Shown here one piece after another: positions 55,556-64,000 of a stretch of DNA of 64,000 nt. The notes below the pieces were generated by a model, which was not told the origin of the DNA, made no database searches, and saw only the letters and a list, made by a program, of their open reading frames with translations. Position 1 is the stretch's first letter; every line of letters starts with the position of its first letter. A program made the translations under genes and the position numbers. This DNA is from Pseudomonas oryzihabitans NBRC 102199 (GTDB lineage: Bacteria > Pseudomonadota > Gammaproteobacteria > Pseudomonadales > Pseudomonadaceae), in the NCBI RefSeq assembly GCF_000730625.1, contig NZ_BBIT01000005.1, forward strand, positions 62,001-126,000, given 5' to 3'.

Positions 55556-55583
55556 AAGAAGGGCGCCCGCGGGCGCCCTTCTT
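55556..55583. terminator. terminator after betA
   Basis: A 13-bp perfect inverted repeat AAGAAGGGCGCCC / GGGCGCCCTTCTT around GC, ending in TTCTTGT. It begins 18 bases after the betA stop. Confidence 0.85.
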
Positions 55584-55639
55584 GTATCTGGCTCTTCGAA
55601 TCGTCTGGCAAGGGGTTCGGCAAGACAGCCCGCTCTTCC

Positions 55640-55672
55640 CCCTCTCCCCTTGGGAGAGGGCCGGGGTGAGGG
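55640..55672 (-). repeat. hairpin repeat copy
   Basis: Reverse-oriented copy: arms CCCTCTCCC (55640-55648) and GGGAGAGGG (55652-55660) followed by CCGGGGTGAGGG. It ends 17 bases before the stop of the lipoprotein gene. Confidence 0.85.
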
Positions 55673-55689
55673 CCGCCCAGCCTCTCACC

Positions 55690-56037
55690 TCACAGACAAT
55701 CCTTCACCGCCGTCAGAATGGTCCGCGGCCGCAGTGGATTGTTGGCCATCTGCTCACGCAACTGGATACGGGTGCCGCGCGACGCCGACCCGATGTCGAT
55801 GATGGCCGCCGTGGCGCCCGGCACCTTGCTGTCCACCAGCACCCGCTGCCCACTGCTGCCTTGTGGCTGGACCAGCACATGGCGGCCGTCCTTTTCCAGA
55901 CCGGTCACCAGGCAGGTGCGATAGTCCTCGGCACTCTTGCCGGTGCGCAGCTCCATGGGCGGATTGCGTTCAAGATTCGCCTGGCTGGTGCAACCGGTCA
56001 GGGCAGCGGCCAGGAAGGCCAGGGTTTTGGTTCTCAT
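55690..56037 (-). CDS. small lipoprotein
   Basis: A 115-residue protein with a lipoprotein signal peptide (MRTKTLAFLAAALTGC, lipobox LTGC). The mature part (TSQANLERNPPMELRTGKSAEDYRTCLVTGL ... LREQMANNPLRPRTILTAVKDCL) has two Cys that may pair. I do not recognise a family with certainty. The start at 56037 is chosen because it begins the signal peptide. Confidence 0.7.
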   Translation of the reverse strand: MRTKTLAFLAAALTGCTSQANLERNPPMELRTGKSAEDYRTCLVTGLEKDGRHVLVQPQGSSGQRVLVDSKVPGATAAIIDIGSASRGTRIQLREQMANNPLRPRTILTAVKDCL

Positions 56038-56115
56038 CAGCGGCTCCTCGCAAGCTCTTTGCGCCATTTTAGCCGCAGCTGGCTTACGCCAGCCTTAACC
56101 GTCGCACATCCTTGG

Positions 56116-56143
56116 TTTACAAGGGCTTTCCCATGGCTATAAT
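56116..56143 (+). promoter_or_regulatory. sigma70 promoter of the tRNA-Thr gene
   Basis: TTTACA (56116-56121) and TATAAT (56138-56143) with a 16-bp spacer. A GC-rich discriminator follows, and the tRNA begins 12 bases after the -10. Confidence 0.85.
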
Positions 56144-56154
56144 GACGTCCCCTT

Positions 56155-56230
<76 letters not shown>

Positions 56231-56235
56231 TATTG

Positions 56236-56261
56236 AAAGCCCGCCTAATGGCGGGCTTTTT
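56236..56261 (+). terminator. terminator after tRNA-Thr
   Basis: A 10-bp stem AAAGCCCGCC / GGCGGGCTTT with a TAAT loop and a T-run, 5 bases after the tRNA end. It also faces the end of the convergent tolC-like gene. Confidence 0.9.
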
Positions 56262-56279
56262 GCTGTCCACTGAAAACTT

Positions 56280-57674
56280 TCAGCCTTTGTCAGCCTCTTC
56301 CGGCTTGAGCCCTGTCTTGCGCGTCTCGTCGGGCTTGGGCACGGTCAGCCAGGCATTGATGCGCTGGATGTCGGCATCCTTGAAGTCACCGCTCCAGCGC
56401 AGCAGGACCAGCTGGTTGGTGATGAAGTCGTATTGCGCGCGCAGGTAGTCGCGCCGGGCGCTGTACTCCTGGCGCACCGCATTCAGCACGTCCACCGCGG
56501 TAGCCGCGCCAAAGGAGAAGGACTTCTCGCTCGCCTCGCGCGCCTTGACCGCCGAGTTCAACGCATTGCGCGACGACTCGATCTTGCTCAGGCTGGCAAA
56601 GCTCTTCAGGTAGGCGGTCTTGGTTTCCTTGACCACCTGGCGGCGCACCGCTTCGTAGTCTTCCTCGGCCGATTCCTGGGAGCCGTACAGACTCCGCGTC
56701 CGGGCGCTCACCGAGCCACCGCTGTAGATCGGAATCTGCAGATTGAGGCTGGCCGAATAGGTATCGACGACGTCAGCGGCGATCACGTTCTCGTAGGCGA
56801 AGTCACTGCGTTGGGCGCCGAATTGCAGACTCAGGGTGGGCAGGTGACCGGCCTTGGCCTCGCTGACGGCGTACTCCGCCGAATTCAAGGCTTCCTGCTT
56901 GGCCTGCAGCGCCGGGTTGTGATTGATGGCCGACCGCACCCAGTCGGTTTCCGTACCCGGCAAGGCGGTGAAGAGGGTGCGGTCATCAATGCGCTTGAAG
57001 GGCTGGTAGATGTCCCGCCCGACCAGCTCGGCCAGGGCTTCGCGCGTCACCTGGATCTGGTTCTTGGCTTCGATTTCCGCGGTCTTCAGGCTGTCCACAC
57101 GCGCGGACAGCTGCAGTTTGTCGGTGATGGTCGCCAGCTGCCGGTCGAACAGCGCCGAGACGCTGTCGAGGTTGCGCTGGGTCGCCTTGCGCTCGGCGGT
57201 GGCCAGCTCCAGTTCATCCTCGGCCGCCAGAGCGGCGAAATAGCGCTGGACCACATCCGCAGCGGACTGGATGCGGGTATCTTCGGCCAGCGAGCGATAC
57301 TGCTTGGTGAGTTCGCTGTACTTCTTGAAGCCGCGCCAGGCGGCCGGGTTGTAGATCGCCTGGGTCAGACTCAGGTTGTAGGTCTGGCCGTCGTAGAACA
57401 GCGTCTGCGGGCCTTCGGTGCGCTTGATGCGGCTGGTGGAGGCGCCGCCGCTCAGCTGCGGCAGCATCTGGCCGAAGGCACCGTCCTGCTGCCCCTGACT
57501 GGCCTTGACCTGGGCATCCGCACCGCCGATGCGGGGATCGGATTCCATGGTCTTCTGGTACAGCTGCCAGAGATCCAGGTAGGCCGCCGGCTCATGGGTG
57601 GCGACGGGCGCCGCCTGACCCAGCAGCGGCAGGGCCAGGCCCAGGGCGAGAAGCAGTCGGGCGGGCTTGAACAT
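56280..57674 (-). CDS. TolC-family outer-membrane channel (type I secretion, AprF/PrtF-like)
   Basis: A 464-residue exported outer-membrane factor: signal peptide MFKPARLLLALGLALPLLGQA, then two TolC-type repeats (LWQLYQKTMESDPRIGGADAQVKASQGQQDGAFGQMLPQLSGG; HNPALQAKQEALNSAEYAVSEAKAGHLPTLSLQFGAQRS). It forms the outer-membrane duct for the ABC exporter encoded just upstream. It is third in the operon ABC-HlyD-TolC and ends at the tRNA-Thr terminator. Confidence 0.92.
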   Translation of the reverse strand: MFKPARLLLALGLALPLLGQAAPVATHEPAAYLDLWQLYQKTMESDPRIGGADAQVKASQGQQDGAFGQMLPQLSGGASTSRIKRTEGPQTLFYDGQTYNLSLTQAIYNPAAWRGFKKYSELTKQYRSLAEDTRIQSAADVVQRYFAALAAEDELELATAERKATQRNLDSVSALFDRQLATITDKLQLSARVDSLKTAEIEAKNQIQVTREALAELVGRDIYQPFKRIDDRTLFTALPGTETDWVRSAINHNPALQAKQEALNSAEYAVSEAKAGHLPTLSLQFGAQRSDFAYENVIAADVVDTYSASLNLQIPIYSGGSVSARTRSLYGSQESAEEDYEAVRRQVVKETKTAYLKSFASLSKIESSRNALNSAVKAREASEKSFSFGAATAVDVLNAVRQEYSARRDYLRAQYDFITNQLVLLRWSGDFKDADIQRINAWLTVPKPDETRKTGLKPEEADKG

Positions 57675-57678
57675 CGCC

Positions 57679-59001
57679 TTACTCCTCGATCATCGAGCGC
57701 GCCATGGCATTGCGCGCCGGTTTGAGCAGATAGTTGAGCAGGGTACGGGCGCCGGTGTTGATCAGCACCTCGGCCGGCATCCCCGGCACCAGCTCGCGAC
57801 GGCCCAGGTCGGCCCGGCCCTTGTCGGTCAGGGTCACGCGCGCCAGGTAATAGGGCGCACCGGTCCGCTCGTTGGTGAAGCGGTCGGCGGAAATGTAGAC
57901 GACCTCGCCTTCCAGGATGGGGGTGGTGGCGTTCTTGAAGGCACTGAAGCGCACTTCGGCCAGCTTGCCCAGCTCGATACGGTCGATATCGTTCGGCTGC
58001 ACCTCGACCTCGACCAGCAGGTCGGCGCCGAGCGGCACGATGTCCAGCAGGTGGGTACCGGGCGCCACGACGCCGCCGATGGTATGCACCGCCAGGCCCA
58101 TGACCATGCCGTCGACCGGGGCCTTGATCACCGTCCGATTCACCGTGTCCTGCAAGGCCCCTACCCGCTCGCGCAATTCATAGATGCGCGACTGGGTCTC
58201 GGCCAGCTTATTGGCCACGTCCGACTTGAATTTCTGCGTGGTCTGCAGGATCTGCAGCTTGGTTTCACCCATCTGCACCTTGGCGCGGGCGATGGCCGAT
58301 TGCTGATCGGCGATCTCGGCCTGCAGGCGCGAGAGGTTGCGTTCCTGGTCGCGCAGGCGCTCGTTGTTGACGTAGCCCTGCTTGAGCAGCTCGCTCAGGT
58401 CCTTGATTTCGCTGCCATAGGACTGCGACAGGCCCTGCTTGCTCTGAATGACCGCCGAAAAGCCGCGGATCTGCTGTTCGAGTTCGGCGCTCTTGTTCTT
58501 GAGCACCTCGATCTCACCCAGGCGCGCAGCGCGCTGGGCCAGGAAGATCTGCCGTTCGCTGTTGCGGGCCTCGCGGACGCGCTTGTCGTCCTCGGGGAAG
58601 TCGCTGGCGCCGAAGGTCACGTCGTCGCGGTCGTCGCGTTCGGCGATCAGCCGCGCTTCCAGCGCCTGGGAGGCGATCAGCTGGCTGCGCGCCGCCTCGA
58701 GCTGGGCGCGGGCCTGGGTATCGTCCAGGCGCATCAGGGTATCGCCGGCCTTGACGTGATCACCGTCGTGGACCATCAGCTCCTTGACGATGCCGCCTTC
58801 CAGGTGCTGCACGGTCTTGCGCGAGCTCTTGATGGTCAGATAGCCCTGGGCGAGCACGGCACTGTCGAGCGGGGCCAGACCGGCCCAGAGCCCGCCCAGA
58901 CCAAAGACGACGATCAGGATGATATAGCCCAGTCGACGGACCGGCTTATCAGAAATCTTCAGGCCTTCGGCCTCGGCTTCAGCGAGATACTGGGTATTCA
59001 T
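57679..59001 (-). CDS. HlyD-family periplasmic adaptor (AprE/PrtE-like)
   Basis: A 440-residue membrane-fusion protein. One membrane helix (residues about 26-48, LGYIILIVVFGLGGLWAGLAPL), a long periplasmic coiled coil (about 95-285) and a lipoyl/beta-barrel part with TVNRTVIKAPVDGMVMGLAVHTIGGVVAPGTHLLDIVP. It joins the inner-membrane ABC transporter to the TolC-type channel. The start overlaps the ABC gene stop (ATGA). Confidence 0.94.
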   Translation of the reverse strand: MNTQYLAEAEAEGLKISDKPVRRLGYIILIVVFGLGGLWAGLAPLDSAVLAQGYLTIKSSRKTVQHLEGGIVKELMVHDGDHVKAGDTLMRLDDTQARAQLEAARSQLIASQALEARLIAERDDRDDVTFGASDFPEDDKRVREARNSERQIFLAQRAARLGEIEVLKNKSAELEQQIRGFSAVIQSKQGLSQSYGSEIKDLSELLKQGYVNNERLRDQERNLSRLQAEIADQQSAIARAKVQMGETKLQILQTTQKFKSDVANKLAETQSRIYELRERVGALQDTVNRTVIKAPVDGMVMGLAVHTIGGVVAPGTHLLDIVPLGADLLVEVEVQPNDIDRIELGKLAEVRFSAFKNATTPILEGEVVYISADRFTNERTGAPYYLARVTLTDKGRADLGRRELVPGMPAEVLINTGARTLLNYLLKPARNAMARSMIEE

Positions 59002-60764
59002 CAGGCCATACCTCCCGATTGCTCGGCGCTGCCATCGGTTTTGGGCAGGGACTCGGTTTCAGCGGCGGCCACGGGCGTTGCCGCGGGGCGGCCCTGCAGT
59101 TGCGCCAGGACCTGATCACGCTGACCGGACATGACGATCTGGCCATCGTTCATCACGATGAGGTTGTCGACATAGGCCAGGACGCTGACGCGATGGGTCA
59201 CGATGAACAGCGTCGCACCGGTCTGCTTGAGGCGCAGCAGCGCCGCACCCAGCGCCTTCTCGCCTGCCTCGTCGAGGTTGGAGTTGGGTTCGTCCAGCAC
59301 CACCAGTCGCGGATTGCCGTAGACGGCGCGAGCCAGACCGATACGTTGGCGCTGACCACCGGAAAGGGCGCCGCTGTTGGCGCCGATGATGGTGTCGTAG
59401 CCCTGGGGCAGGCGCAGGATCATCTCGTGCACGCCGGCCAGTTCAGCGGCCTCGACCACGGCCTTGGCATCCACCTGGCCAAAGCGGGCGATGTTGTCGC
59501 TGATGCTGCCGTCGAACAGTTCGATGTCCTGCGGCAGGTAGCCAATGTACGGACCGAGTTCTTCGCGTTTCCACTGGGCGATGTCGGCGCCGTCCAGGCG
59601 TACCTTGCCGCTTTGCGCCGGCCAGATGCCCAGCAGCGCGCGGGCCAGGGTCGACTTGCCGGCCGCGCTGGCGCCGAGAATGCCGACCGAGGCACCGGCG
59701 GTGACGTTGAAGGACACGCCCTTGAGCACGGGCTGGAAGGCACCCGGTGGGGTCAGGATCAGTTGCTCGACCGAGATATTGCCCTTGGGCGCCGGCAGCG
59801 ACATGCGCGGCGGTTCGGCCTGCACGTTGCGCATCATCTCGTTGAGGCGGGCGTACTGGCCACGGGCGGAAATGAAGCCCTTCCAGCTGCCGATCATCAG
59901 ATCGATAGGCGCTAGGGCACGACCCAGCAGCAGGGAGCCGGCGGTCATCAGGCCGGGGGTGATCTGGTGGTCGATGACCAGCCAGGCACCCAGACCCAGG
60001 ATCAGCGACTGCAGCACCATGCGCAGGGTCTTGGACAGGTTGCTCAGGGCGCCGCCGTGCTCGCTGGCGCGCGCCTGCAGGGCCAGCACGTTGGTGTTGC
60101 GCTTGCGCCACTGCTTGAACAGGCTGGGCATCATGCCCATCGAGGCCACCACCTCGGCGTTGCGCAGGTTCTTGGTGGTGAACTGGGTCGCGCGGGCGTT
60201 TTCCTGGTTGGCCTCGGCCAGTCGCTTGCCGGTCAGCTTCTCGTTGGCATAGGCCAGCAGGATCAGCAGGATGGCGCCGAGCACGGTGAGGGCACCGAAC
60301 AGGGGGTGGAAGAAGTACATGACCGCGATGTAGATCGGCAGCCAGGGGGCGTCGAAGAAGGCGAACAGCCCCTGCCCGGTCAGGAATTGGCGCAGACCCG
60401 TCAGGTCATTGAGCGGTTGCGCCGAGGCCTGGGCGCCGCCGGTGTAGAGCGCCTGCTTGAAGCTGGCGTCATAGAGGCGCTCGTTGAGCACCAGATCCAG
60501 GCGGGTGGAAACCCGCACCAGGATGCGCGAACGGATCCATTCCAGGGCGCCGTAGGTCGCCATCAGCAGCAGCATGATCAGGGTGAGCATCACCAGCGTG
60601 GTGATGCTGCTGCTGCTCAGGACACGGTCGTAGACCTGCAGCATGTAGAAGGAAGGGACGAGCAGCAGCAGGTTGATGAAGAGGCTGAAAAAGCCGACCG
60701 TTAGAAAGCTGCCCTTGCAGGCAATCAACGCCTGCTCGAGATCTGTCTTGGGTTTGGATTGCAT
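59001..60764 (-). CDS. type I secretion permease/ATPase (AprD/PrtD-like)
   Basis: A 587-residue ABC half-transporter: membrane domain (about 20-310, SFLTVGFFSLFINLLLLVPSFYMLQVYDRVLSSSS typical of PrtD) and nucleotide-binding domain with Walker A GASAAGKST, signature LSGGQRQR, Walker B LVVLDEPNSNLD and switch His in VTHRVSV. There is no N-terminal peptidase domain, so substrates should carry C-terminal signals. No such substrate gene is seen in the window. The start at 60764 gives the usual N-terminus (MQSKPKTDLEQALIACKGSF). Confidence 0.93.
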   Translation of the reverse strand: MQSKPKTDLEQALIACKGSFLTVGFFSLFINLLLLVPSFYMLQVYDRVLSSSSITTLVMLTLIMLLLMATYGALEWIRSRILVRVSTRLDLVLNERLYDASFKQALYTGGAQASAQPLNDLTGLRQFLTGQGLFAFFDAPWLPIYIAVMYFFHPLFGALTVLGAILLILLAYANEKLTGKRLAEANQENARATQFTTKNLRNAEVVASMGMMPSLFKQWRKRNTNVLALQARASEHGGALSNLSKTLRMVLQSLILGLGAWLVIDHQITPGLMTAGSLLLGRALAPIDLMIGSWKGFISARGQYARLNEMMRNVQAEPPRMSLPAPKGNISVEQLILTPPGAFQPVLKGVSFNVTAGASVGILGASAAGKSTLARALLGIWPAQSGKVRLDGADIAQWKREELGPYIGYLPQDIELFDGSISDNIARFGQVDAKAVVEAAELAGVHEMILRLPQGYDTIIGANSGALSGGQRQRIGLARAVYGNPRLVVLDEPNSNLDEAGEKALGAALLRLKQTGATLFIVTHRVSVLAYVDNLIVMNDGQIVMSGQRDQVLAQLQGRPAATPVAAAETESLPKTDGSAEQSGGMA

Positions 60765-60887
60765 GCAGATACCAGCGGGGACAAGAAGGAACAAAACCGC
60801 AGGGTGCGGACTCTATCACAGGTTTTTGAGGGGTGTTCCCCCTACCAGCGGAGCCCGCGATCCTACCCGATGACCGGGTCCAGAGCC

Positions 60888-62282
60888 TTAAGCCTGCCTT
60901 ATATCCGGGGTCTCGACGGTATCGCTGGCCGGCAGATGGCGCTGCTGCAGGATGCCCTGGCGGGTGCGCTCCACCAGCTGCAGCGAGGCTTCGCGCCAAC
61001 CGACCCAGGCCCAGTCCTGCAGCGGACGTGCGGACGGGAAGCTGCCTTCGGCTTCGTAGCGCTCTACCTGAGCGGCCAGGGACGCCGGGTCCTGCAGTTC
61101 GAAATAGGCCATGAAATCCCCACCCACCTCGCGGAACACGGGGATGTCGCTGGCCATGGCCGGCAGGCCGCGCTGCATGGCTTCCACCAGCGGCAGACCG
61201 AAGCCTTCCACATAGGAGGGGAACACCAGGGCCCGGGCATGGGCATAGGCGTATTCCAGGCTGGTGTCGTTGGCGCCATTGAACATGAACAGCCGCCGCC
61301 GGTATTCCGGATGGGTCTTGATGCGCTCGATCAGTGCCTCGGTCTTCCAGCCCACCTTGCCGATGATGCACAGGCGCACATCGGCGCCCCTGGCCCAGAG
61401 CAGGTCGAAGGCGTCGAGCAGATAGGCGTGGTTCTTACGCGGCTCGATGGTGCTGACCATCAGGTACACCGGGGTCTTGCCGTCGAACAGACGCTTGAGC
61501 TCCGGATCGCAGGCCGCGCCACTGCCATTCAGGTCGAGCTCAGAGCCCAGCTGGAAATAGCCATGCCACTGGCGCTCGGCCGCGGCGCCGCGGCGCAGGC
61601 GCAATTCCGCCTCGACTTCCTGGCTGATGGTCTGGGAGATGGCCATGAAGCCGTCCGCGGTGCGGGCGATCCAGTCGAACCACTCATCGAAGACCTTGAC
61701 CAGGTGGTTGTCGCAGAACTGCGGATGGGTGAGCGGGATCAGGTCGTACATCACCGAGACGATGCCCACGCCGCGTGCCTTGAGCGATTCGGCGAGCTTG
61801 AAGAAATCGGCGTGCCAGGAGGAGTCCAACAGCACCAGCTGGTCGCCGGGCTCGATGTCCAGCGGGGTGGCGCGCTCGGGCTCTTCACCCGCCTTATAGT
61901 CCTGCTCGCGCAGAATGTTCAGCGGCCACTGGATGACCTGGCTGGTCGCGCGGCACGGCCAGTACCACAGGCGGCGCAGCAGCAGGGAGCGGTCGGCGTA
62001 GGGCAGCTTCTGCTCGACGCGGTCGTGCCAGCGCCAGAAGCGATCCTGCAGGCGATCCAGGCGGCCGATCCACTGCCGGCGACGGATCCGGCCCTCGTCG
62101 ACCTCCAACGGCTCCAGGCTGTTCACCCGGTAGAGCTGATCGTGCTTCATCATGACCGGAATGCACTCGACCGAGGGCTCCAGGTGCGGCAGCTGCTTGA
62201 TGACGTTACGCACCACCCGCTGGATACCGGAGTTGTCAGAAGGGTGTTCGTAGACGTAGGTGCATTCGATCAGTAGACGCAT
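60888..62282 (-). CDS. GT4-family glycosyltransferase
   Basis: A 464-residue GT-B glycosyltransferase. The N-domain begins MRLLIECTYVYEHPSDNSGIQRVVRNVIKQLPHL, with the sugar-acceptor Gly-rich GIQRV typical of GT4. The C-domain has VSTIEPRKNHAYLLDAFDLL and the E-x7-E motif in YVEGFGLPLVEAMQRGLPAMASD. It presumably adds a sugar to a surface polysaccharide. The start at 62282 gives the family N-terminus. It is divergent from another GT4 gene. Confidence 0.9.
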   Translation of the reverse strand: MRLLIECTYVYEHPSDNSGIQRVVRNVIKQLPHLEPSVECIPVMMKHDQLYRVNSLEPLEVDEGRIRRRQWIGRLDRLQDRFWRWHDRVEQKLPYADRSLLLRRLWYWPCRATSQVIQWPLNILREQDYKAGEEPERATPLDIEPGDQLVLLDSSWHADFFKLAESLKARGVGIVSVMYDLIPLTHPQFCDNHLVKVFDEWFDWIARTADGFMAISQTISQEVEAELRLRRGAAAERQWHGYFQLGSELDLNGSGAACDPELKRLFDGKTPVYLMVSTIEPRKNHAYLLDAFDLLWARGADVRLCIIGKVGWKTEALIERIKTHPEYRRRLFMFNGANDTSLEYAYAHARALVFPSYVEGFGLPLVEAMQRGLPAMASDIPVFREVGGDFMAYFELQDPASLAAQVERYEAEGSFPSARPLQDWAWVGWREASLQLVERTRQGILQQRHLPASDTVETPDIRQA

Positions 62283-62662
62283 GGCAACTCGCAAATCCTC
62301 GCTAGGCCCGGCAGGCCTGCCAGAGAAGGGCCGATGGAAGGCCGAAATGAAGGAGCGCCAACCGGAAAACTGCAGGGGCCGGCGTCTGGATCCGTAGGGA
62401 CAAAATTGGCGGGCGATTATAAGGCCCAGGGCACACAGCGCCCAGTCCGGTCGTCTCACCAGCGCCAGAGCAGGTCATAAAACTGCTACCAGACGTGGAC
62501 TAATCGTGGTCAGCCCGGATAATGCCTGGCTTTGCGCCAGGGCTGCCCGGTTGGTCTAGAACGCCTGAAAGGCATCCGGACCGATCCTACGGCAGAGCCG
62601 TCCCGACGCCCTTCACCCGTCCTCGCGTGAGGGTTGCGTTCAACCAGAGCTGTCGAGCCAAC
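62283..62662. other. 380-bp gap between divergent glycosyltransferase genes
   Basis: No gene or named regulatory element is recognised. On the minus strand a TATAAT hexamer (plus-strand ATTATA at 62416-62421) could be the -10 for the GT4 gene at 62282, but no good -35 is seen. No JUMPstart element is visible. Confidence 0.5.
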
Positions 62663-63832
62663 ATGAATGTCTTCGTTTCCATCAATGTTCTCAAGCCGCC
62701 AATGACCGGTATTGGGCGCTATACGCTGCATTTGCTGGAGCAGCTCGTCGATCATCCCGCGGTGGAAGACATCAAGGCCTATGGTGACGACGGCCTCATG
62801 GACCGCGCCGCCTTGCGCGCAAAGCTCCAGCACCTGGCCGAAGGCGAGGCGCCGTCGCCTACCCGGCTACGCTATGGCCGGCTCCGGCGGTGGCTCGGGT
62901 ATCGTCCCTGGCTGCGCCGGCTCTACCGGGCACGGTTGAACAAGGCTTTTCGCCCATGGGGCGCACAGCTGGATGGCTACGTCTACTGGGAGCCCGGCTA
63001 TTTTCTGCTGCCTTTCAAGGGCCCCAGCGTTGCCACGCTCTATGACCTTTCGCACCTTCGTCATCCAGAATTGCATCCCCCAGCTCGCATCGACGAAATG
63101 CGGCGTCTGATCCCTCACACCATCGAGGCTTCCACGCGCCTGATCACGATCTCGGAGTTCATCCGCAACGATCTGGTCGACACGCTGCAATTGAAAAAGC
63201 CCGTGGACCTGGTCAGCCCCGGTATCGCCGCCGACTTCTTCAACATCACCGCTGCCCAGCGCCAGGAATGCCGCCAGCACCTGGGCCTTCCGGAGCAGTT
63301 CATTCTTTCGGTGGCGACCCTTGAGCCACGCAAGAATCTCGCACGTCTGCTACGGGCGTTCGAAAGCCTGCCGCATGCCCTGCGGCAGCGTTATCCACTG
63401 GTCCTGGCGGGCGCACCCGGCTGGCAGAATTCGGAGCTGGCCGAGCTGATGGCCAGGCTGCAAGAAGCAGGTGAGTTGCGGTTCCTCGGCTATGTCGATC
63501 AGCGCCATATTCCCGCGCTCTATGCTAACGCGACGCTGTTGGCATACCCCTCGCTGTATGAGGGCTATGGCATGCCCATCGCTGAAGCCATGGCCGCCGG
63601 CTGCCCAGTCCTGACCTCCACTGTAAGCTCGATGCCCGAAGTCGCAGGGGGCGCTGCGGTATTGGTCGACCCCCTGGATGAGTCGTCGATAGCAGCGGGC
63701 CTCAAGCGTCTGCTCGACGACTCGGACCTGCGCGACCAACTGACCGCGGCCGGCACCGTCCGTACGCGAGAAATGACCTGGTCCAATCGGGTCGAGGATC
63801 TCATCGCCAGCCTTACCGCAGCCGCGCCGTGA
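62663..63832 (+). CDS. GT4-family glycosyltransferase
   Basis: A 389-residue GT-B glycosyltransferase: MNVFVSINVLKPPMTGIGRYTLHLLEQL at the start (GIGRY acceptor loop), VATLYDLSHLRHPELH, and in the C-domain VATLEPRKNLARLLRAFESL and YEGYGMPIAEAMAAGCPVLTSTVSSMPEV. It resembles mannosyl- or rhamnosyl-transferases of O-antigen or exopolysaccharide loci. The start at 62663 gives the family N-terminus; the frame extends to 62522. A membrane-protein gene follows after 41 bases, probably in the same operon. Confidence 0.9.
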   Translation: MNVFVSINVLKPPMTGIGRYTLHLLEQLVDHPAVEDIKAYGDDGLMDRAALRAKLQHLAEGEAPSPTRLRYGRLRRWLGYRPWLRRLYRARLNKAFRPWGAQLDGYVYWEPGYFLLPFKGPSVATLYDLSHLRHPELHPPARIDEMRRLIPHTIEASTRLITISEFIRNDLVDTLQLKKPVDLVSPGIAADFFNITAAQRQECRQHLGLPEQFILSVATLEPRKNLARLLRAFESLPHALRQRYPLVLAGAPGWQNSELAELMARLQEAGELRFLGYVDQRHIPALYANATLLAYPSLYEGYGMPIAEAMAAGCPVLTSTVSSMPEVAGGAAVLVDPLDESSIAAGLKRLLDDSDLRDQLTAAGTVRTREMTWSNRVEDLIASLTAAAP

Positions 63833-63873
63833 GCGCCTGGGCATAACCGGCAAGACCTATACGAGAAGAGCTG

Positions 63874-64000
63874 ATGTCTGTTTCATTGAAATCCAGTACC
63901 GCCTGGTACCTGCTGAGTTTCATCGCACTGTCGGTACTCTATTCCTGCTTCGCCACTCAGGTACCGCTCAACTCCGACGCCGCATCGGCGCTGCTCGAAG
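63874..64000 (+). CDS. membrane protein, partial at the right edge
   Basis: The first 42 residues are visible (MSVSLKSSTAWYLLSFIALS ... NSDAASALLE), with a helix at about 10-28. GAAGAG lies 6 bases upstream of the ATG. A polytopic mannosyltransferase-like or dolichyl-phosphate-sugar-dependent GT is plausible from context, but too little is present to say. Confidence 0.5.
   Translation, partial: MSVSLKSSTAWYLLSFIALSVLYSCFATQVPLNSDAASALLE

Noticed and set aside
62283..62662. JUMPstart/ops element for the polysaccharide genes
   Set aside because: No GGCGGTAG-type core was found in the divergent gap.

Overview
The window is high-GC gammaproteobacterial chromosome and reads as Pseudomonas sensu lato. 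Supporting signs are PhoB/PhoR, BetIBA, a GcsR-type regulator with a glycine cleavage operon, PoxB, an AprDEF-type secretion system, a DctB/DctD-type pair with an alpha-ketoglutarate permease, and classical Pseudomonas REP elements (TGTAGGAGCG... hairpins). A P. oryzihabitans/psychrotolerans-like species is my guess from overall gene content; it is not proven. Several loci here (phoBR, betIBA, poxB, DctB/DctD-type alpha-ketoglutarate genes) lie close to oriC in P. aeruginosa, and a parS-like site at 30140 would fit an origin-proximal segment.

Layout. 1-3.6 kb: partial MHS transporter, YciA thioesterase, secreted DUF4432/aldose-epimerase-like protein, glycine-zipper protein. 3.6-11.5 kb (minus strand): galactose/galactonate block, iclR-dgoK-dgoA-dgoD-dgoT-lactonase-galP, i.e. 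the De Ley-Doudoroff route without the galactose dehydrogenase. 11.7-13.7 kb: phoBR. 13.8-25.0 kb: a DctB-type kinase (MifS-like), then a tightly overlapping seven-gene operon (thermostable-hemolysin-family protein, AMP-dependent ligase, haem-oxygenase-like iron enzyme, SDR, TPR protein, OmpR-type response regulator, histidine kinase), then a sigma54 regulator (MifR-like) and the alpha-ketoglutarate permease with a sigma54 promoter. The seven-gene operon seems to have split an original kinase/regulator pair; it is the best candidate here for an undescribed system. 25.2-26.7 kb: repeat-rich zone with a small gene, its decayed duplicate, a 138-bp tandem repeat and a DUF559 nuclease-like gene. 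26.7-30.8 kb: topB, a 63-aa gene with a LexA box between them, LysR and GST genes. 30.9-35.5 kb: gcvHPT. 35.8-36.4 kb: VapBC. 36.7-38.5 kb: poxB. 38.5-41.8 kb: binding protein/diguanylate cyclase/binding protein operon. 41.9-43.4 kb: GcsR-like regulator. 43.5-51.2 kb: ohrR-ohr, an esterase, a LysR-controlled redox cluster, a luciferase-like monooxygenase and an HxlR regulator. 51.4-55.5 kb: betIBA. 55.7-64.0 kb: lipoprotein, tRNA-Thr, type I secretion operon, two glycosyltransferases and the start of a membrane protein.

A second theme is repeats. One hairpin family (arms CCCTCTCCC / GGGAGAGGG with a one-sided flank CCCTCACCCCAA) has about a dozen copies spread through the window, and five of them sit beside the DUF559 gene. 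A separate classical REP family forms inverted pairs at 9.1, 30.8 and 49.7 kb. Most longer open frames on the opposite strand are shadows produced by the high GC content and were left out.
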